Under the pieces are notes generated by a model, which was not told where the DNA came from, searched no databases, and worked only from the letters and a program-made list of their open reading frames with translations. Shown in pieces: positions 26,343-34,341 of a stretch of 64,000 nucleotides of DNA. Made by a program: the position numbers and the translations under genes. Position 1 is the stretch's first letter; each line of letters opens with the position of its first letter. The DNA is from Mesorhizobium comanense (GTDB lineage Bacteria; Pseudomonadota; Alphaproteobacteria; Rhizobiales; Rhizobiaceae): assembly GCF_005503535.1 (NCBI RefSeq), contig NZ_SCNN01000021.1, forward strand, positions 51,023 through 115,022. The letters run 5' to 3'.

Positions 26343-27406
26343 TGACTGATATTCCGGCCAGGGCGGCTCCCTCTTCGGTCTCCGGCGGCTCCGCACTGCT
26401 GACGCTGATGAAGCTCAGGACCTTCATCGCGCTGATCGCGGTGCTGGTGTTCTTCTCGCTCGCGGCGCCCAACTTCCTGTCGGCGGCCAACCTCATCCTG
26501 ATGGCCAAGCACGTGGCGCTCAACGCCTTCCTCGCCATGGGCATGACCTTCGTCATCATCACCGGCGGCATCGATCTCTCGGTCGGCTCCATTGTCGGCC
26601 TGTGCGGCATGGTGGCCGGCTATCTCGTGCTCAACGGCATCGACCTGCAGATCGGATACACGATCTACTTCAACGTCTTCGAGATCATCCTGATCACGCT
26701 TGTCGTCGGCATCGCGATCGGCGCGGTCAACGGGTTGCTGATCACCAGGCTCAATGTCGCGCCCTTCATCGCCACGCTTGGCGTGCTCTACGTGGCGCGC
26801 GGCTTCGCGCTGCTGTCTTCCGACGGCCGCACCTTCCCCAACCTGGTCGGCAAGGCCGAGCTCGGCACCACCGGTTTCGGCTTCCTTGGCGCCGGCAGGC
26901 TGTTCGGCCTGCCTGTCTCGATCTGGATCCTCGTCGTGGTGGCGCTGGGCGCGGCCTATCTGGCGAAATACACGCCGCTTGGCCGCCACATCTTCGCCGT
27001 CGGCGGCAATGAGCGCGCAGCGCGCATCTCGGGCGTGCGCGTCAACATGGTCAAGATGTTCGTCTACATGTTCTCCGGCTTTTGCGCGGCGATTGTCGGA
27101 CTCATCATCTCGTCCGAACTGATGGCCTCGCATCCGGCGACCGGTGAAAGCTTCGAACTCAACGCCATCGCCGCCGCTGTGCTCGGCGGCACGTCGATGT
27201 CGGGCGGGCGCGGCACGATCGGCGGCACCATCGTCGGCGCCTTCGTCATCGGCATCCTGTCGGACGGGCTGGTGATGATGGGCGTGAGTTCCTTCTGGCA
27301 GATGGTGATCAAGGGCCTGGTCATCATCGTCGCCGTGGTCGTCGACCAGGCGCAGCGCCGGCTGCAGCAGCGTGTTAGCCTGATGCAAATGGCGAAGGCA
27401 GGCTGA
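26342..27406 (+). CDS. Sugar ABC transporter permease (RbsC-type, importer 2)
   Basis: A 354-residue CUT2 permease. Signatures: GMTFVIITGGIDLSVGSIVG (the conserved GGIDLSVG), NVAPFIATLGVLYVARGFAL, and the coupling loop FAVGGNERAARISGVRVNMV. About ten hydrophobic segments. It overlaps the ATPase stop by one base and ends two bases before apsD, so the operon continues directly into catabolic enzymes. That tight spacing is the best evidence that the transported sugar is the ApsD substrate. Confidence 0.9.
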   Translation: MTDIPARAAPSSVSGGSALLTLMKLRTFIALIAVLVFFSLAAPNFLSAANLILMAKHVALNAFLAMGMTFVIITGGIDLSVGSIVGLCGMVAGYLVLNGIDLQIGYTIYFNVFEIILITLVVGIAIGAVNGLLITRLNVAPFIATLGVLYVARGFALLSSDGRTFPNLVGKAELGTTGFGFLGAGRLFGLPVSIWILVVVALGAAYLAKYTPLGRHIFAVGGNERAARISGVRVNMVKMFVYMFSGFCAAIVGLIISSELMASHPATGESFELNAIAAAVLGGTSMSGGRGTIGGTIVGAFVIGILSDGLVMMGVSSFWQMVIKGLVIIVAVVVDQAQRRLQQRVSLMQMAKAG

Positions 27407-27408
27407 TC

Positions 27409-28443
27409 ATGGCGAATTTGAATGGAGCGCTGATCGGCTGCGGCTTCTTCGCCGTCAACCAGATGCACGCCTGGGGCGATATCGAAGACGCCTCGATCAC
27501 CGCCATCTGCGACCGCGATCCGGAACGGCTGCGCATCGTCGGCGACCAGTTCGGCGTGGCGCGGCGCTACACGGACGCGGCGGCGATGTTGTCGGCTGAA
27601 AAGCTCGATTTCGTCGACATCGCCACCACGGTGGGCAGCCATCGGCCCCTGGTCGAACTGGCCGCCAGCCACCGCGTCCCGGTGATCTGCCAGAAACCCT
27701 TCGCGCCGACGCTCGCCGATGCCAAGGCGATGGTGACAGCCTGCGCCGATGCCGGCGTGCCGCTGATGGTGCATGAGAATTTCCGCTGGCAGTCGCCCAT
27801 ACAGGCGGTGCGCGCCGTGCTCGACAGCGGCGAGATCGGCACGCCGTTCTTCGGACGTATCTCCTTCCGCTCCGGCTACGACGTGTTCTCCGGCCAGCCT
27901 TATCTTGCGACCGGCAAGCGCTTCATCATCGAGGATCTCGGCATCCACATCCTCGACATCGCGCGTTTCCTGCTCGGCGACGTATCGAGCCTCACCGCGC
28001 GCACGGCGCGCATCAATCCGGCCATCGCCGGCGAGGACGTCGCAACGATGTTGATGGATCACCAGAGTGGCGCCACCTCGGTGGTCGATTGCAGCTATGC
28101 GACGAAACTCGCCGTGGAGCCGTTTCCCGAAACGCTGGTCGAGATCGACGGCAACGACGGCACGATCCGGCTGGCGCAGGGATACCGGCTCACCGTCACC
28201 GGCAGGAACGGCACGACGGTCAGGGACGTTTCGCCGCCGCTGCTGCCCTGGGCATCGCGGCCATGGCACAACATCCAGGAGAGCGTGCTGGCGATCCAGA
28301 AACACTGGGTCGGCTGCCTTGCGTCAGGCGAGGAGCCGGCAACCTCGGGCGCCGACAATCTCAAGACGTTCGCCCTGGTCGAAGCCGCTTACGCCGGCGC
28401 AGCCAGCCGGGAGCCGGTGCGGATCGACAGCCTGCTGACATGA
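27409..28443 (+). CDS. apsD: Probable D-apiose dehydrogenase (Gfo/Idh/MocA family)
   Basis: NAD-dependent oxidation of D-apiose to D-apionolactone is the proposed role. The 344-residue protein has the Gfo/Idh/MocA layout: Rossmann motif ALIGCGFFAVNQMHAW at residues 5-20, the conserved ICQKPFAPTLADAK with the catalytic lysine-proline pair (near residue 94), then the C-terminal alpha/beta substrate domain with EDLGIHILDIARFLLG carrying the expected Asp and His. Start two bases after the permease stop; the next gene, apnL, overlaps by ATGA. The lactonase next to it fits the lactone product. Context raises this from a generic oxidoreductase call. Confidence 0.8.
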   Translation: MANLNGALIGCGFFAVNQMHAWGDIEDASITAICDRDPERLRIVGDQFGVARRYTDAAAMLSAEKLDFVDIATTVGSHRPLVELAASHRVPVICQKPFAPTLADAKAMVTACADAGVPLMVHENFRWQSPIQAVRAVLDSGEIGTPFFGRISFRSGYDVFSGQPYLATGKRFIIEDLGIHILDIARFLLGDVSSLTARTARINPAIAGEDVATMLMDHQSGATSVVDCSYATKLAVEPFPETLVEIDGNDGTIRLAQGYRLTVTGRNGTTVRDVSPPLLPWASRPWHNIQESVLAIQKHWVGCLASGEEPATSGADNLKTFALVEAAYAGAASREPVRIDSLLT

Positions 28444-30278
28444 CCGCCGACACCTTCGATCTCTATGGCACAAAGGCACGCGAAGCCGCACCGGTGCGGC
28501 TGCGGGCCGGCGCGCTGAGCGCAGACCTTGTCAACGGCAATCTGCGCACCGTGCGCCATGGCGGCACCGAAGTGCTGCGCGCCATCGCCTATGTCGTGCG
28601 CGACCGCGACTGGGGCACTTATGAGCCGGGCCTGACCGATCTGGAGATCGAGCAGCACGACGACAGCTTCCGCGTCAGCTATGCCGCAAGCTGCGTCGGA
28701 CCTGGCGGCGCCCGGCTCGGCTTCCGCGCCGTCATCGAAGGTTCCGCCGACGGCACCCTCCGCTTCGACGTGACGGCGTTACCCGAGAACGATTTCGAGA
28801 CCAACCGCTGCGGCTTCTGCATCCTGCATCCGATCGCAGGCCTCGCCGGCAACCCGGTGACGGTAGAGCATACCGATGGCGGCGTCGTGCATACGAAACT
28901 GCCCGACCTGGTCGACCCCTGGCAGCCGTTCAAGGATCTTCGCGCCATCACCCATGAGGTGCGGCCCGGCGTCACCGCCCAATGCCGGATGGAAGGCGAC
29001 GTTTTCGAAATGGAGGACCAGCGCAACTGGTCCGACGCCTCCTACAAGACCTATGTGCGGCCGCTGGCGCTGCCCTGGCCCTATGTGCTGGCGGGCGGCG
29101 AGCCGCTGCGCCAGACCGTCACCTTGCGCATCTCGGGCGAGACGAAGGACGCGGCCGCCGCGACAAGCATCGACCCGGTGCGCATCGAGCTTGGCGAGGC
29201 CGGTCCGAGACTGCCCGACATCGGCCTGGTCATCTACCCCGAAGACATCGATGCGACACTTGCCGGCCTGCCCGATCTGGCCGGGCTGGCGCCACGGCAA
29301 TTGCTTTTCCAGTTCGATCCGACTCGCGGCCACGGCCTCGAGGCCTTGCGCGCCCATGCCCGGCTCGCCGCCGCCTTGCCGGCCGCGACGACGCTCGAAT
29401 GCGTGGTCGCCTGCACCGGCGATCTCGATGCCGAACTCTCCGGCGTCGCCGACATGGTGCGCCGCGCCGGCCTGCGGCTTGACGCCATCGCCGTGTCGCC
29501 TTCGGTCGACCGCCAGTCGACGCCGCCCGGCAGCGCCTGGCCGGCATGTCCGCCGCTGGAGGATGTCTATGCCGCCGCCCGCCGGGTTTTTCCCGGCATC
29601 CGCCTCGGCGGCGGCATGTTCAGCTATTTCACCGAGCTCAACCGCAAGCGGGTTCCCGCCGGTCCGCTCGACTTCGTCACCCACTGCACCTGCCCGATCG
29701 TGCATGCCGCCGACGATCTCAGCGTCATGCAGTCGCTGGAAGCACTGCCCTTCATCACCCGCTCGGCAAGGGCGATCTTCGGCGATATGCCCTACCGGAT
29801 CGGGCCTTCGACCATCGCCATGCGGCAGAACCCGTATGGCGGCGCGACCAAGGACAATCCTGACGGCCTGCGCATCGCCATGGCCAATCGCGATCCACGC
29901 CATGCCGGGCAATTCGCCGCCGCATGGGCGATCGGATATGCAGCCCGCGTCGCGCCGGCCGGGCTGGAGATGCTGACCCTGTCCAGTTTCGCCGGCCCGT
30001 TCGGTTTGATGGCCGCATCCGGCGAACCCGCCGCCGAAGGCGCGCCGCGGCCGATCGCCAGGGCCATCAAGGGGCTTTGCGAACTGGCCGGCCTCGCGCA
30101 TGTTTGCGCGAAGACGAGCGACGAGACGCGGATCGCGGTGCTGGCCGGCCGCTCCGCTTCAGGAGCAATTGTCGCATGGCTGGCGAACCTGACGGCAATC
30201 GACGTTGCGGTCGACGCATCCGAACTCGGCCGGGGGCATCTCGTGATGCCACCCTACGCCATCACCCGGATCGGCTAG
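28440..30278 (+). CDS. apnL: Probable D-apionate lactonase
   Basis: A 612-residue soluble protein without signal peptide. It matches the large ApnL family that hydrolyses D-apionolactone to D-apionate; no short catalytic signature is recognisable by eye. The N-terminal part is beta-rich (RLRAGALSADLVNGNLRTVR, DTFDLYGTKA), the middle has FDVTALPENDFETNRCGFC and HPIAGLAGNPVTVEHTDGG, and the C-terminal part looks like an alpha/beta barrel (IGLVIYPEDIDATLAGLPD, LGGGMFSYFTELNRKRVP, DFVTHCTCPIVHAADD). It overlaps apsD by ATGA and ends three bases before the convergent gntR stop. Assigned from family look and its place right after apsD. Confidence 0.76.
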   Translation: MTADTFDLYGTKAREAAPVRLRAGALSADLVNGNLRTVRHGGTEVLRAIAYVVRDRDWGTYEPGLTDLEIEQHDDSFRVSYAASCVGPGGARLGFRAVIEGSADGTLRFDVTALPENDFETNRCGFCILHPIAGLAGNPVTVEHTDGGVVHTKLPDLVDPWQPFKDLRAITHEVRPGVTAQCRMEGDVFEMEDQRNWSDASYKTYVRPLALPWPYVLAGGEPLRQTVTLRISGETKDAAAATSIDPVRIELGEAGPRLPDIGLVIYPEDIDATLAGLPDLAGLAPRQLLFQFDPTRGHGLEALRAHARLAAALPAATTLECVVACTGDLDAELSGVADMVRRAGLRLDAIAVSPSVDRQSTPPGSAWPACPPLEDVYAAARRVFPGIRLGGGMFSYFTELNRKRVPAGPLDFVTHCTCPIVHAADDLSVMQSLEALPFITRSARAIFGDMPYRIGPSTIAMRQNPYGGATKDNPDGLRIAMANRDPRHAGQFAAAWAIGYAARVAPAGLEMLTLSSFAGPFGLMAASGEPAAEGAPRPIARAIKGLCELAGLAHVCAKTSDETRIAVLAGRSASGAIVAWLANLTAIDVAVDASELGRGHLVMPPYAITRIG

Positions 30279-30281
30279 AGC

Positions 30282-30995
30282 CTACTTTTCGGAATTCATC
30301 ACATAGAGCGCCCGCGAGCGTTCGAGATGCTTGATCATCGCCTTCTCGGCGCCGTCGGCATCACGGTGCTCGATGCGGTCGACGATCTCCTCGTGCTCGG
30401 TCAGCGTGTACTTTTCCTTGCCGGTCCAGATCAGCATTTCGGTGTGGTATTCCTTCAGCCAGCCGAGCATGGCCTCGCTGACGGCGACATAGATAGGGTT
30501 GCCCGATATAGCCGCGATCTGGGTGTGGAACTTCATGTCGGCGGAGATAAAGGCTTCGGAATCGCCGCGCGCTGCGCGCTGCTCGGCGACCGTCGCCTTG
30601 AGCCGCTGCACATCCTCCGACGTGGCCTTTTCGGCTGCCTCCCTGACCATGCCGCGCTCGAAGAAAATGCGCGCCGTCTTCAGGTGCTCGAGCGTGTCCC
30701 TGGACGACGACAGGATGATCTTGGCGGCGCCGTCGACCTGCTTGATGATCGACTTGGCGGTCAGTTGCAGCACCTTGGCGCGCTCGCCATGCGAGATGGC
30801 GACGAGACCCATATTGCTCAGCGCCTGCATGGCCTCGCGGATCGCCGGCCTGCCAACCTCGAAACGCTCCATCAGCTCGCGCTCCGACGGCATGTCGTCG
30901 CCCGGCTGCAATTCGCCGCTGGTGATCAGCAGCTTCAGCCTGGCGAAGACTTCATCGGAAAGTTTGCGCCGGACGATCGGCTCCGAACGGTTCAT
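30282..30995 (-). CDS. GntR-family (FadR/FCD) regulator, probable repressor of the apiose genes
   Basis: A 237-residue FadR-subfamily regulator. Winged helix: RRKLSDEVFARLKLLITSG, then PSERELMERFEVGRPAIREA (residues 9-60). The helical FCD effector domain follows, with the metal-binding pattern FERGMVREAAE, D..FH (ADMKFHTQIAAISGNP) and late His residues (LTEHEEIVDRI, MIKHLERSRAL). It lies between apnL and oiaX, convergent to the first and divergent from the second. Four similar operator-like sequences precede the transcription units around it, so it is the obvious candidate to bind them; the inducer is probably a pathway acid. Confidence 0.88.
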   Translation of the reverse strand: MNRSEPIVRRKLSDEVFARLKLLITSGELQPGDDMPSERELMERFEVGRPAIREAMQALSNMGLVAISHGERAKVLQLTAKSIIKQVDGAAKIILSSSRDTLEHLKTARIFFERGMVREAAEKATSEDVQRLKATVAEQRAARGDSEAFISADMKFHTQIAAISGNPIYVAVSEAMLGWLKEYHTEMLIWTGKEKYTLTEHEEIVDRIEHRDADGAEKAMIKHLERSRALYVMNSEK

Positions 30996-31106
30996 CGTGG
31001 CGAATCACTCCCTGGCCCGATCCCTGTCTAGCATCCCCGGTGCGATTACCGGAATGCCTGCGCCTTGCCCGTCCGATCGCACGGGATATTCGCTTGCAAT
31101 ACTTAT

Positions 31107-31122
31107 GTACTCATTATACCAG
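31107..31122. promoter_or_regulatory. Operator site d of the apiose regulon, between gntR and oiaX
   Basis: GTACTCATTATACCAG, the copy nearest to a consensus of the four sites. It is in the 179-base divergent region, 53 bases before the oiaX start and 112 bases before the gntR start, so it could regulate both. A -35-like TTGCAA lies just upstream at 31094-31099 and the motif contains the TATA-like stretch at 31115-31118. Confidence 0.65.
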
Positions 31123-31174
31123 ATTTACTGCGCGACCAAACCTTTTTCGAACCCCTTCGGCAGGGCCGGCACCC

Positions 31175-32425
31175 ATGATCACCCTCACCTATCGCATCGA
31201 GACGTCAGGCAGTATCGAGGCCCTGGCTGCCAAGATCGCCAGTGACCAGTCGACCGGAACCTTCGTCGCGCTGCCCGGTGAGACAGAGGAGCTGAAGGCG
31301 CGCGTAGCGGCCCGCGTGCTGGCGATCCGGCACCTGCCCGACGCCGCGCTGCCGTCCATTCCCGAGGCCGGAAGCGGGCCGTTCCGGCGCGCAGATGTCG
31401 ACATCGCCTTTCCCTTCGATGCGATCGGCACCGACCTGTCGGCGCTGATGACCATCGCCATCGGCGGCACCTATTCGATCCGCGGCCTGTCGGGCATCCG
31501 CGTCGTCGACATGAAGCTGCCCGAACAATTCAGAGGCGCGCATCCAGGCCCGCAGTTCGGCGTGGCCGGCAGCCGCAGGCTGACCGGCGTCGAGGGTCGC
31601 CCCATCATCGGCACCATCGTCAAGCCAGCGCTCGGCCTGCGCCCTCACGAGACGGCGCAGATGGTGGGTGAACTCATCGAGGCCGGCGTCGACTTCATCA
31701 AGGATGACGAGAAGCTGATGAGCCCCGCCTATTCGCCGCTCGCCGAACGGGTCAAGGCGATCATGCCGCTGGTGCTCGACCATGAGCAGAAGACCGGCAG
31801 GAAGGTGATGTACGCCTTCGGCATCTCGCATGCCGACCCGGACGTGATGATGCGCAACCACGACCTGGTGCTCGAAGCCGGCGGCAATTGCGCCGTCGTC
31901 AACATCAACTCCATCGGCTTCGGCGGCATGGCTTACCTGAGGAAGCGCTCCGGGCTGGTGCTGCATGCGCATCGCAACGGCTGGGACATCCTTACCCGCC
32001 ATCCCGGCCTCGGCATGGATTTCAGGGTGTGGCAGCAATTCTGGCGACTGCTCGGCGTCGACCAGTTCCAGATCAACGGCATTGCGTCCAAATACTGGGA
32101 GCCGGACGAATCCTTCATCCGCTCCTTCGATGCGGTGACGACGCCGCTGTTTTCACCAGCCGATTGCGCCCTGCCGGTGGCCGGCTCCGGCCAATGGGGC
32201 GGACAGGCTCCCGAAACCTATGAACGCACAGGGCGCACCGTCGATCTTCTCTATTTGTGCGGTGGCGGCATCGTCAGCCATCCGGACGGCCCGGGCGCCG
32301 GCGTGCGCGCCGTCCAGCAGGCCTGGCAGGCGGCCGTCGCGGGCGTTCCACTGGCGGACTATGCCCGCGACCATGTCGAGCTGGCCCGCTCGATCGAGAA
32401 ATTCGGCGACGGCAAGGCGGCGTGA
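31175..32425 (+). CDS. oiaX: RuBisCO-like protein, probable 3-oxo-isoapionate-4-phosphate transcarboxylase/hydrolase
   Basis: A 416-residue form-IV RuBisCO homologue. Retained: IVKPALGLRP (first active-site lysine), IKDDEKLMSP with the lysine that is carbamylated in RuBisCO at residue 176 and acidic metal ligands at 178-179, and VLHAHRNGW. Changed: the KPK motif of RuBisCO is KPA, and the loop-6 region reads AGSGQWGGQAPE. Such proteins do not fix CO2. In the D-apionate pathway OiaX turns 3-oxo-isoapionate 4-phosphate into 3-phosphoglycerate and glycolate. The kinase that would make its substrate overlaps by GTGA. A role in methylthioribulose phosphate chemistry is the main alternative, as mtnKA are 14 kb away. 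Confidence 0.82.
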   Translation: MITLTYRIETSGSIEALAAKIASDQSTGTFVALPGETEELKARVAARVLAIRHLPDAALPSIPEAGSGPFRRADVDIAFPFDAIGTDLSALMTIAIGGTYSIRGLSGIRVVDMKLPEQFRGAHPGPQFGVAGSRRLTGVEGRPIIGTIVKPALGLRPHETAQMVGELIEAGVDFIKDDEKLMSPAYSPLAERVKAIMPLVLDHEQKTGRKVMYAFGISHADPDVMMRNHDLVLEAGGNCAVVNINSIGFGGMAYLRKRSGLVLHAHRNGWDILTRHPGLGMDFRVWQQFWRLLGVDQFQINGIASKYWEPDESFIRSFDAVTTPLFSPADCALPVAGSGQWGGQAPETYERTGRTVDLLYLCGGGIVSHPDGPGAGVRAVQQAWQAAVAGVPLADYARDHVELARSIEKFGDGKAA

Positions 32426-33756
32426 ACAAGGCTATGCGCGAGCTGCTCCTCAGCTACTATGGCGACGACCTGACCGGTTCCACCGACGTGATGGAGGCGC
32501 TCGAGACCGGCGGCGTGCCGACCGTGCTGTTCATGCGCCGGCCAGACCAGCCGCTGCTGGCGCGCTTCTCGCATTGCCGGGCGGTGGGGCTGGCGGGCGC
32601 CAGCCGCAGCGAAACGCCGGACTGGATGGAGGACAATCTGGCGCCGGCCTTCGAATGGCTGAAAAGCCTGGACGCGGCCATCTGCCACTACAAGATCTGC
32701 TCGACCTTCGATTCCAGTCCGACGATCGGCAATATCGGCCGGGCGATCGAGATCGGTCGGCGCATCTTCGGCGAAGCTGGCGTGCCGCTGGTTGTCGGCG
32801 CGCCGCAGCTCAAGCGCCATACCGCTTTCGGCAATCTCTTCGCGGCGTTTCGCGGCGAGTATTTCCGCATCGACCGGCACCCGGTGATGAGCCGGCATCC
32901 GGTGACGCCGATGAACGAAGCCGACCTCCTCGTCCACCTTTCACGCCAGACCAGCCTGAGTTCGGGGCTGATTGACCTCGCGGCCCTCGAGGCCGGCGAT
33001 CTTCCGGCCCGCGTCGACCAGACCCTGCGCGACAGGGATATCGTCCTGTTCGACGTTGCCGACCATGCGACGCAAAGGCTGGTCGGCGAGCAGCTGTGGC
33101 GGGTGCGTGAGCATAATCCCGGTTTCGTCGCGGGATCCTCGGGCGTCGAATACGCGCTGCTGCGCGCATGGGCGGCCAGGGGTGTCGTATCGGGGGCCGC
33201 CAAAACCGTCCCGGCCGGCCCCGTGGACAGGCTCGCCGTCGTCTCGGGCAGCGTCTCCCCGACCACTGAAAAGCAGATCGGCTACGCGATGGCGCATGGG
33301 TTCGACGGCATCCCGCTCGATGCCTTGCGGCTGGTCTCGGAAAACTCCGGCGAAGCGATCGATCACGCCGTTGCTTGCGGCCGCGCCAGCCTTGCCGCCG
33401 GCCGCAGTGTCATACTCTACACCGCGCTCGGCCCGCAGGCCGACCGCGGCGCCGAGATCGATCAGGTCGAGGGCGCGCGCAACGCGCTTGGACGGGCGCT
33501 GGGCAGCATCCTGCGCCGGCTTGTCGTGGACGAGAAACTCAAGCGCGCGGTGATCGCCGGGGGCGACACGTCAAGCCACGCGCTGGGGCAATTGTCGATC
33601 GACGCGCTGACCATGCGCATGCCGCTGCCGCAGTCGCCGGGATCGCCGCTCTGCCTTGCCCATGGCGGGAGCGAGATCGATGGCCTGGAGATAGCCCTGA
33701 AGGGCGGTCAGGTCGGCACCGACGCCTATTTCGAGACCATCCGGCTGGGGAACTAA
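32422..33756 (+). CDS. oiaK: Four-carbon acid sugar kinase family (DUF1537), probable 3-oxo-isoapionate kinase
   Basis: A 444-residue ATP-dependent kinase of the four-carbon acid sugar kinase family. N-terminal substrate domain begins LLSYYGDDLTGSTDVMEAL, the family's DDxTG motif; the C-terminal nucleotide domain has LAVVSGSVSPTTEKQIGYA and AVIAGGDTSSHAL. The GTG at 32422 overlaps the oiaX stop (GTGA) with AAGG upstream; the ATG at 32434 is a possible alternative. Proposed reaction: 3-oxo-isoapionate to its 4-phosphate for OiaX. The family also phosphorylates threonate, erythronate and denovogulonate derivatives, so the operon with oiaX decides the call. Confidence 0.82.
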   Translation: MNKAMRELLLSYYGDDLTGSTDVMEALETGGVPTVLFMRRPDQPLLARFSHCRAVGLAGASRSETPDWMEDNLAPAFEWLKSLDAAICHYKICSTFDSSPTIGNIGRAIEIGRRIFGEAGVPLVVGAPQLKRHTAFGNLFAAFRGEYFRIDRHPVMSRHPVTPMNEADLLVHLSRQTSLSSGLIDLAALEAGDLPARVDQTLRDRDIVLFDVADHATQRLVGEQLWRVREHNPGFVAGSSGVEYALLRAWAARGVVSGAAKTVPAGPVDRLAVVSGSVSPTTEKQIGYAMAHGFDGIPLDALRLVSENSGEAIDHAVACGRASLAAGRSVILYTALGPQADRGAEIDQVEGARNALGRALGSILRRLVVDEKLKRAVIAGGDTSSHALGQLSIDALTMRMPLPQSPGSPLCLAHGGSEIDGLEIALKGGQVGTDAYFETIRLGN

Positions 33757-34292
33757 TACAGCGGCTTGCTCATATGGCCAGGTGTCGGCCACTGTGCTGT
33801 GACGCCGGGCTGCACCGGCCGTTCCAGATAGGTGGACAGGACCACATAGCTCCGTGTCGTGGTGACGCCGGGTGTTTCGTAGAGACGCGACAGCAGGCCT
33901 TCGAGCGCTCGCGTATCCTCGGTACGCACCTTCAGCAGAACGCAGGTATCGCCGGCAACCGTATGGATCTCCTCGACCTCCGGATATTGCGAGACCGCCA
34001 TCAGTTCAGGCGTCTTGCCCCAGCCCTTGGTGTCGATATGGACAAAGGCCAGCAACGGCTTTCGCACCGCGTTCGGATCGATGATAGCCGCGGTGCCGCG
34101 GATGGCGCCGCTGCGGCGAAGCCGCTTGACCCGTTCATGGGCGGCGGGCGGAGAAAGCCCGACGCGATCGCCGAGTTCGGCATAGCTGACCGTGGCGTCC
34201 TCGACGAGAACACCTAATATCTTTCGGTCTATCGCATCGACATCTCGGGGCGCGGGCTTGTTCCGCGGAATTCTATCTGTTTCTTCGTCCAT
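33753..34292 (-). CDS. Lrp/AsnC-family transcriptional regulator
   Basis: A 179-residue Lrp-type regulator. The helix-turn-helix is DAIDRKILGVLVEDATVSY and AELGDRVGLSPPAAHERVKR (about residues 19-56), followed by the RAM effector domain (AFVHIDTKGWGKTPELM, VEEIHTVAGDTCVLLKVRT). The N-terminus before it is about ten residues longer than usual. Its stop overlaps the oiaK stop on the other strand. It is divergent from an MFS transporter gene with 49 bases between starts, the usual layout for an Lrp-controlled exporter. Effector probably an amino acid. Confidence 0.9.
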   Translation of the reverse strand: MDEETDRIPRNKPAPRDVDAIDRKILGVLVEDATVSYAELGDRVGLSPPAAHERVKRLRRSGAIRGTAAIIDPNAVRKPLLAFVHIDTKGWGKTPELMAVSQYPEVEEIHTVAGDTCVLLKVRTEDTRALEGLLSRLYETPGVTTTRSYVVLSTYLERPVQPGVTAQWPTPGHMSKPLY

Positions 34293-34341
34293 GTTGAGAT
34301 TCCGGTTTCTCTGCCGAATGAAATTCGGCCATTATGCGGAT

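Noticed and set aside
31175..32425. RuBisCO-like protein as a methionine-salvage enzyme (MtnW-like) working with mtnKA
   Set aside because: It overlaps the DUF1537 kinase gene and shares the operator motif with apnO and the apiose importers, not with the mtn operon. Kept only as an alternative.
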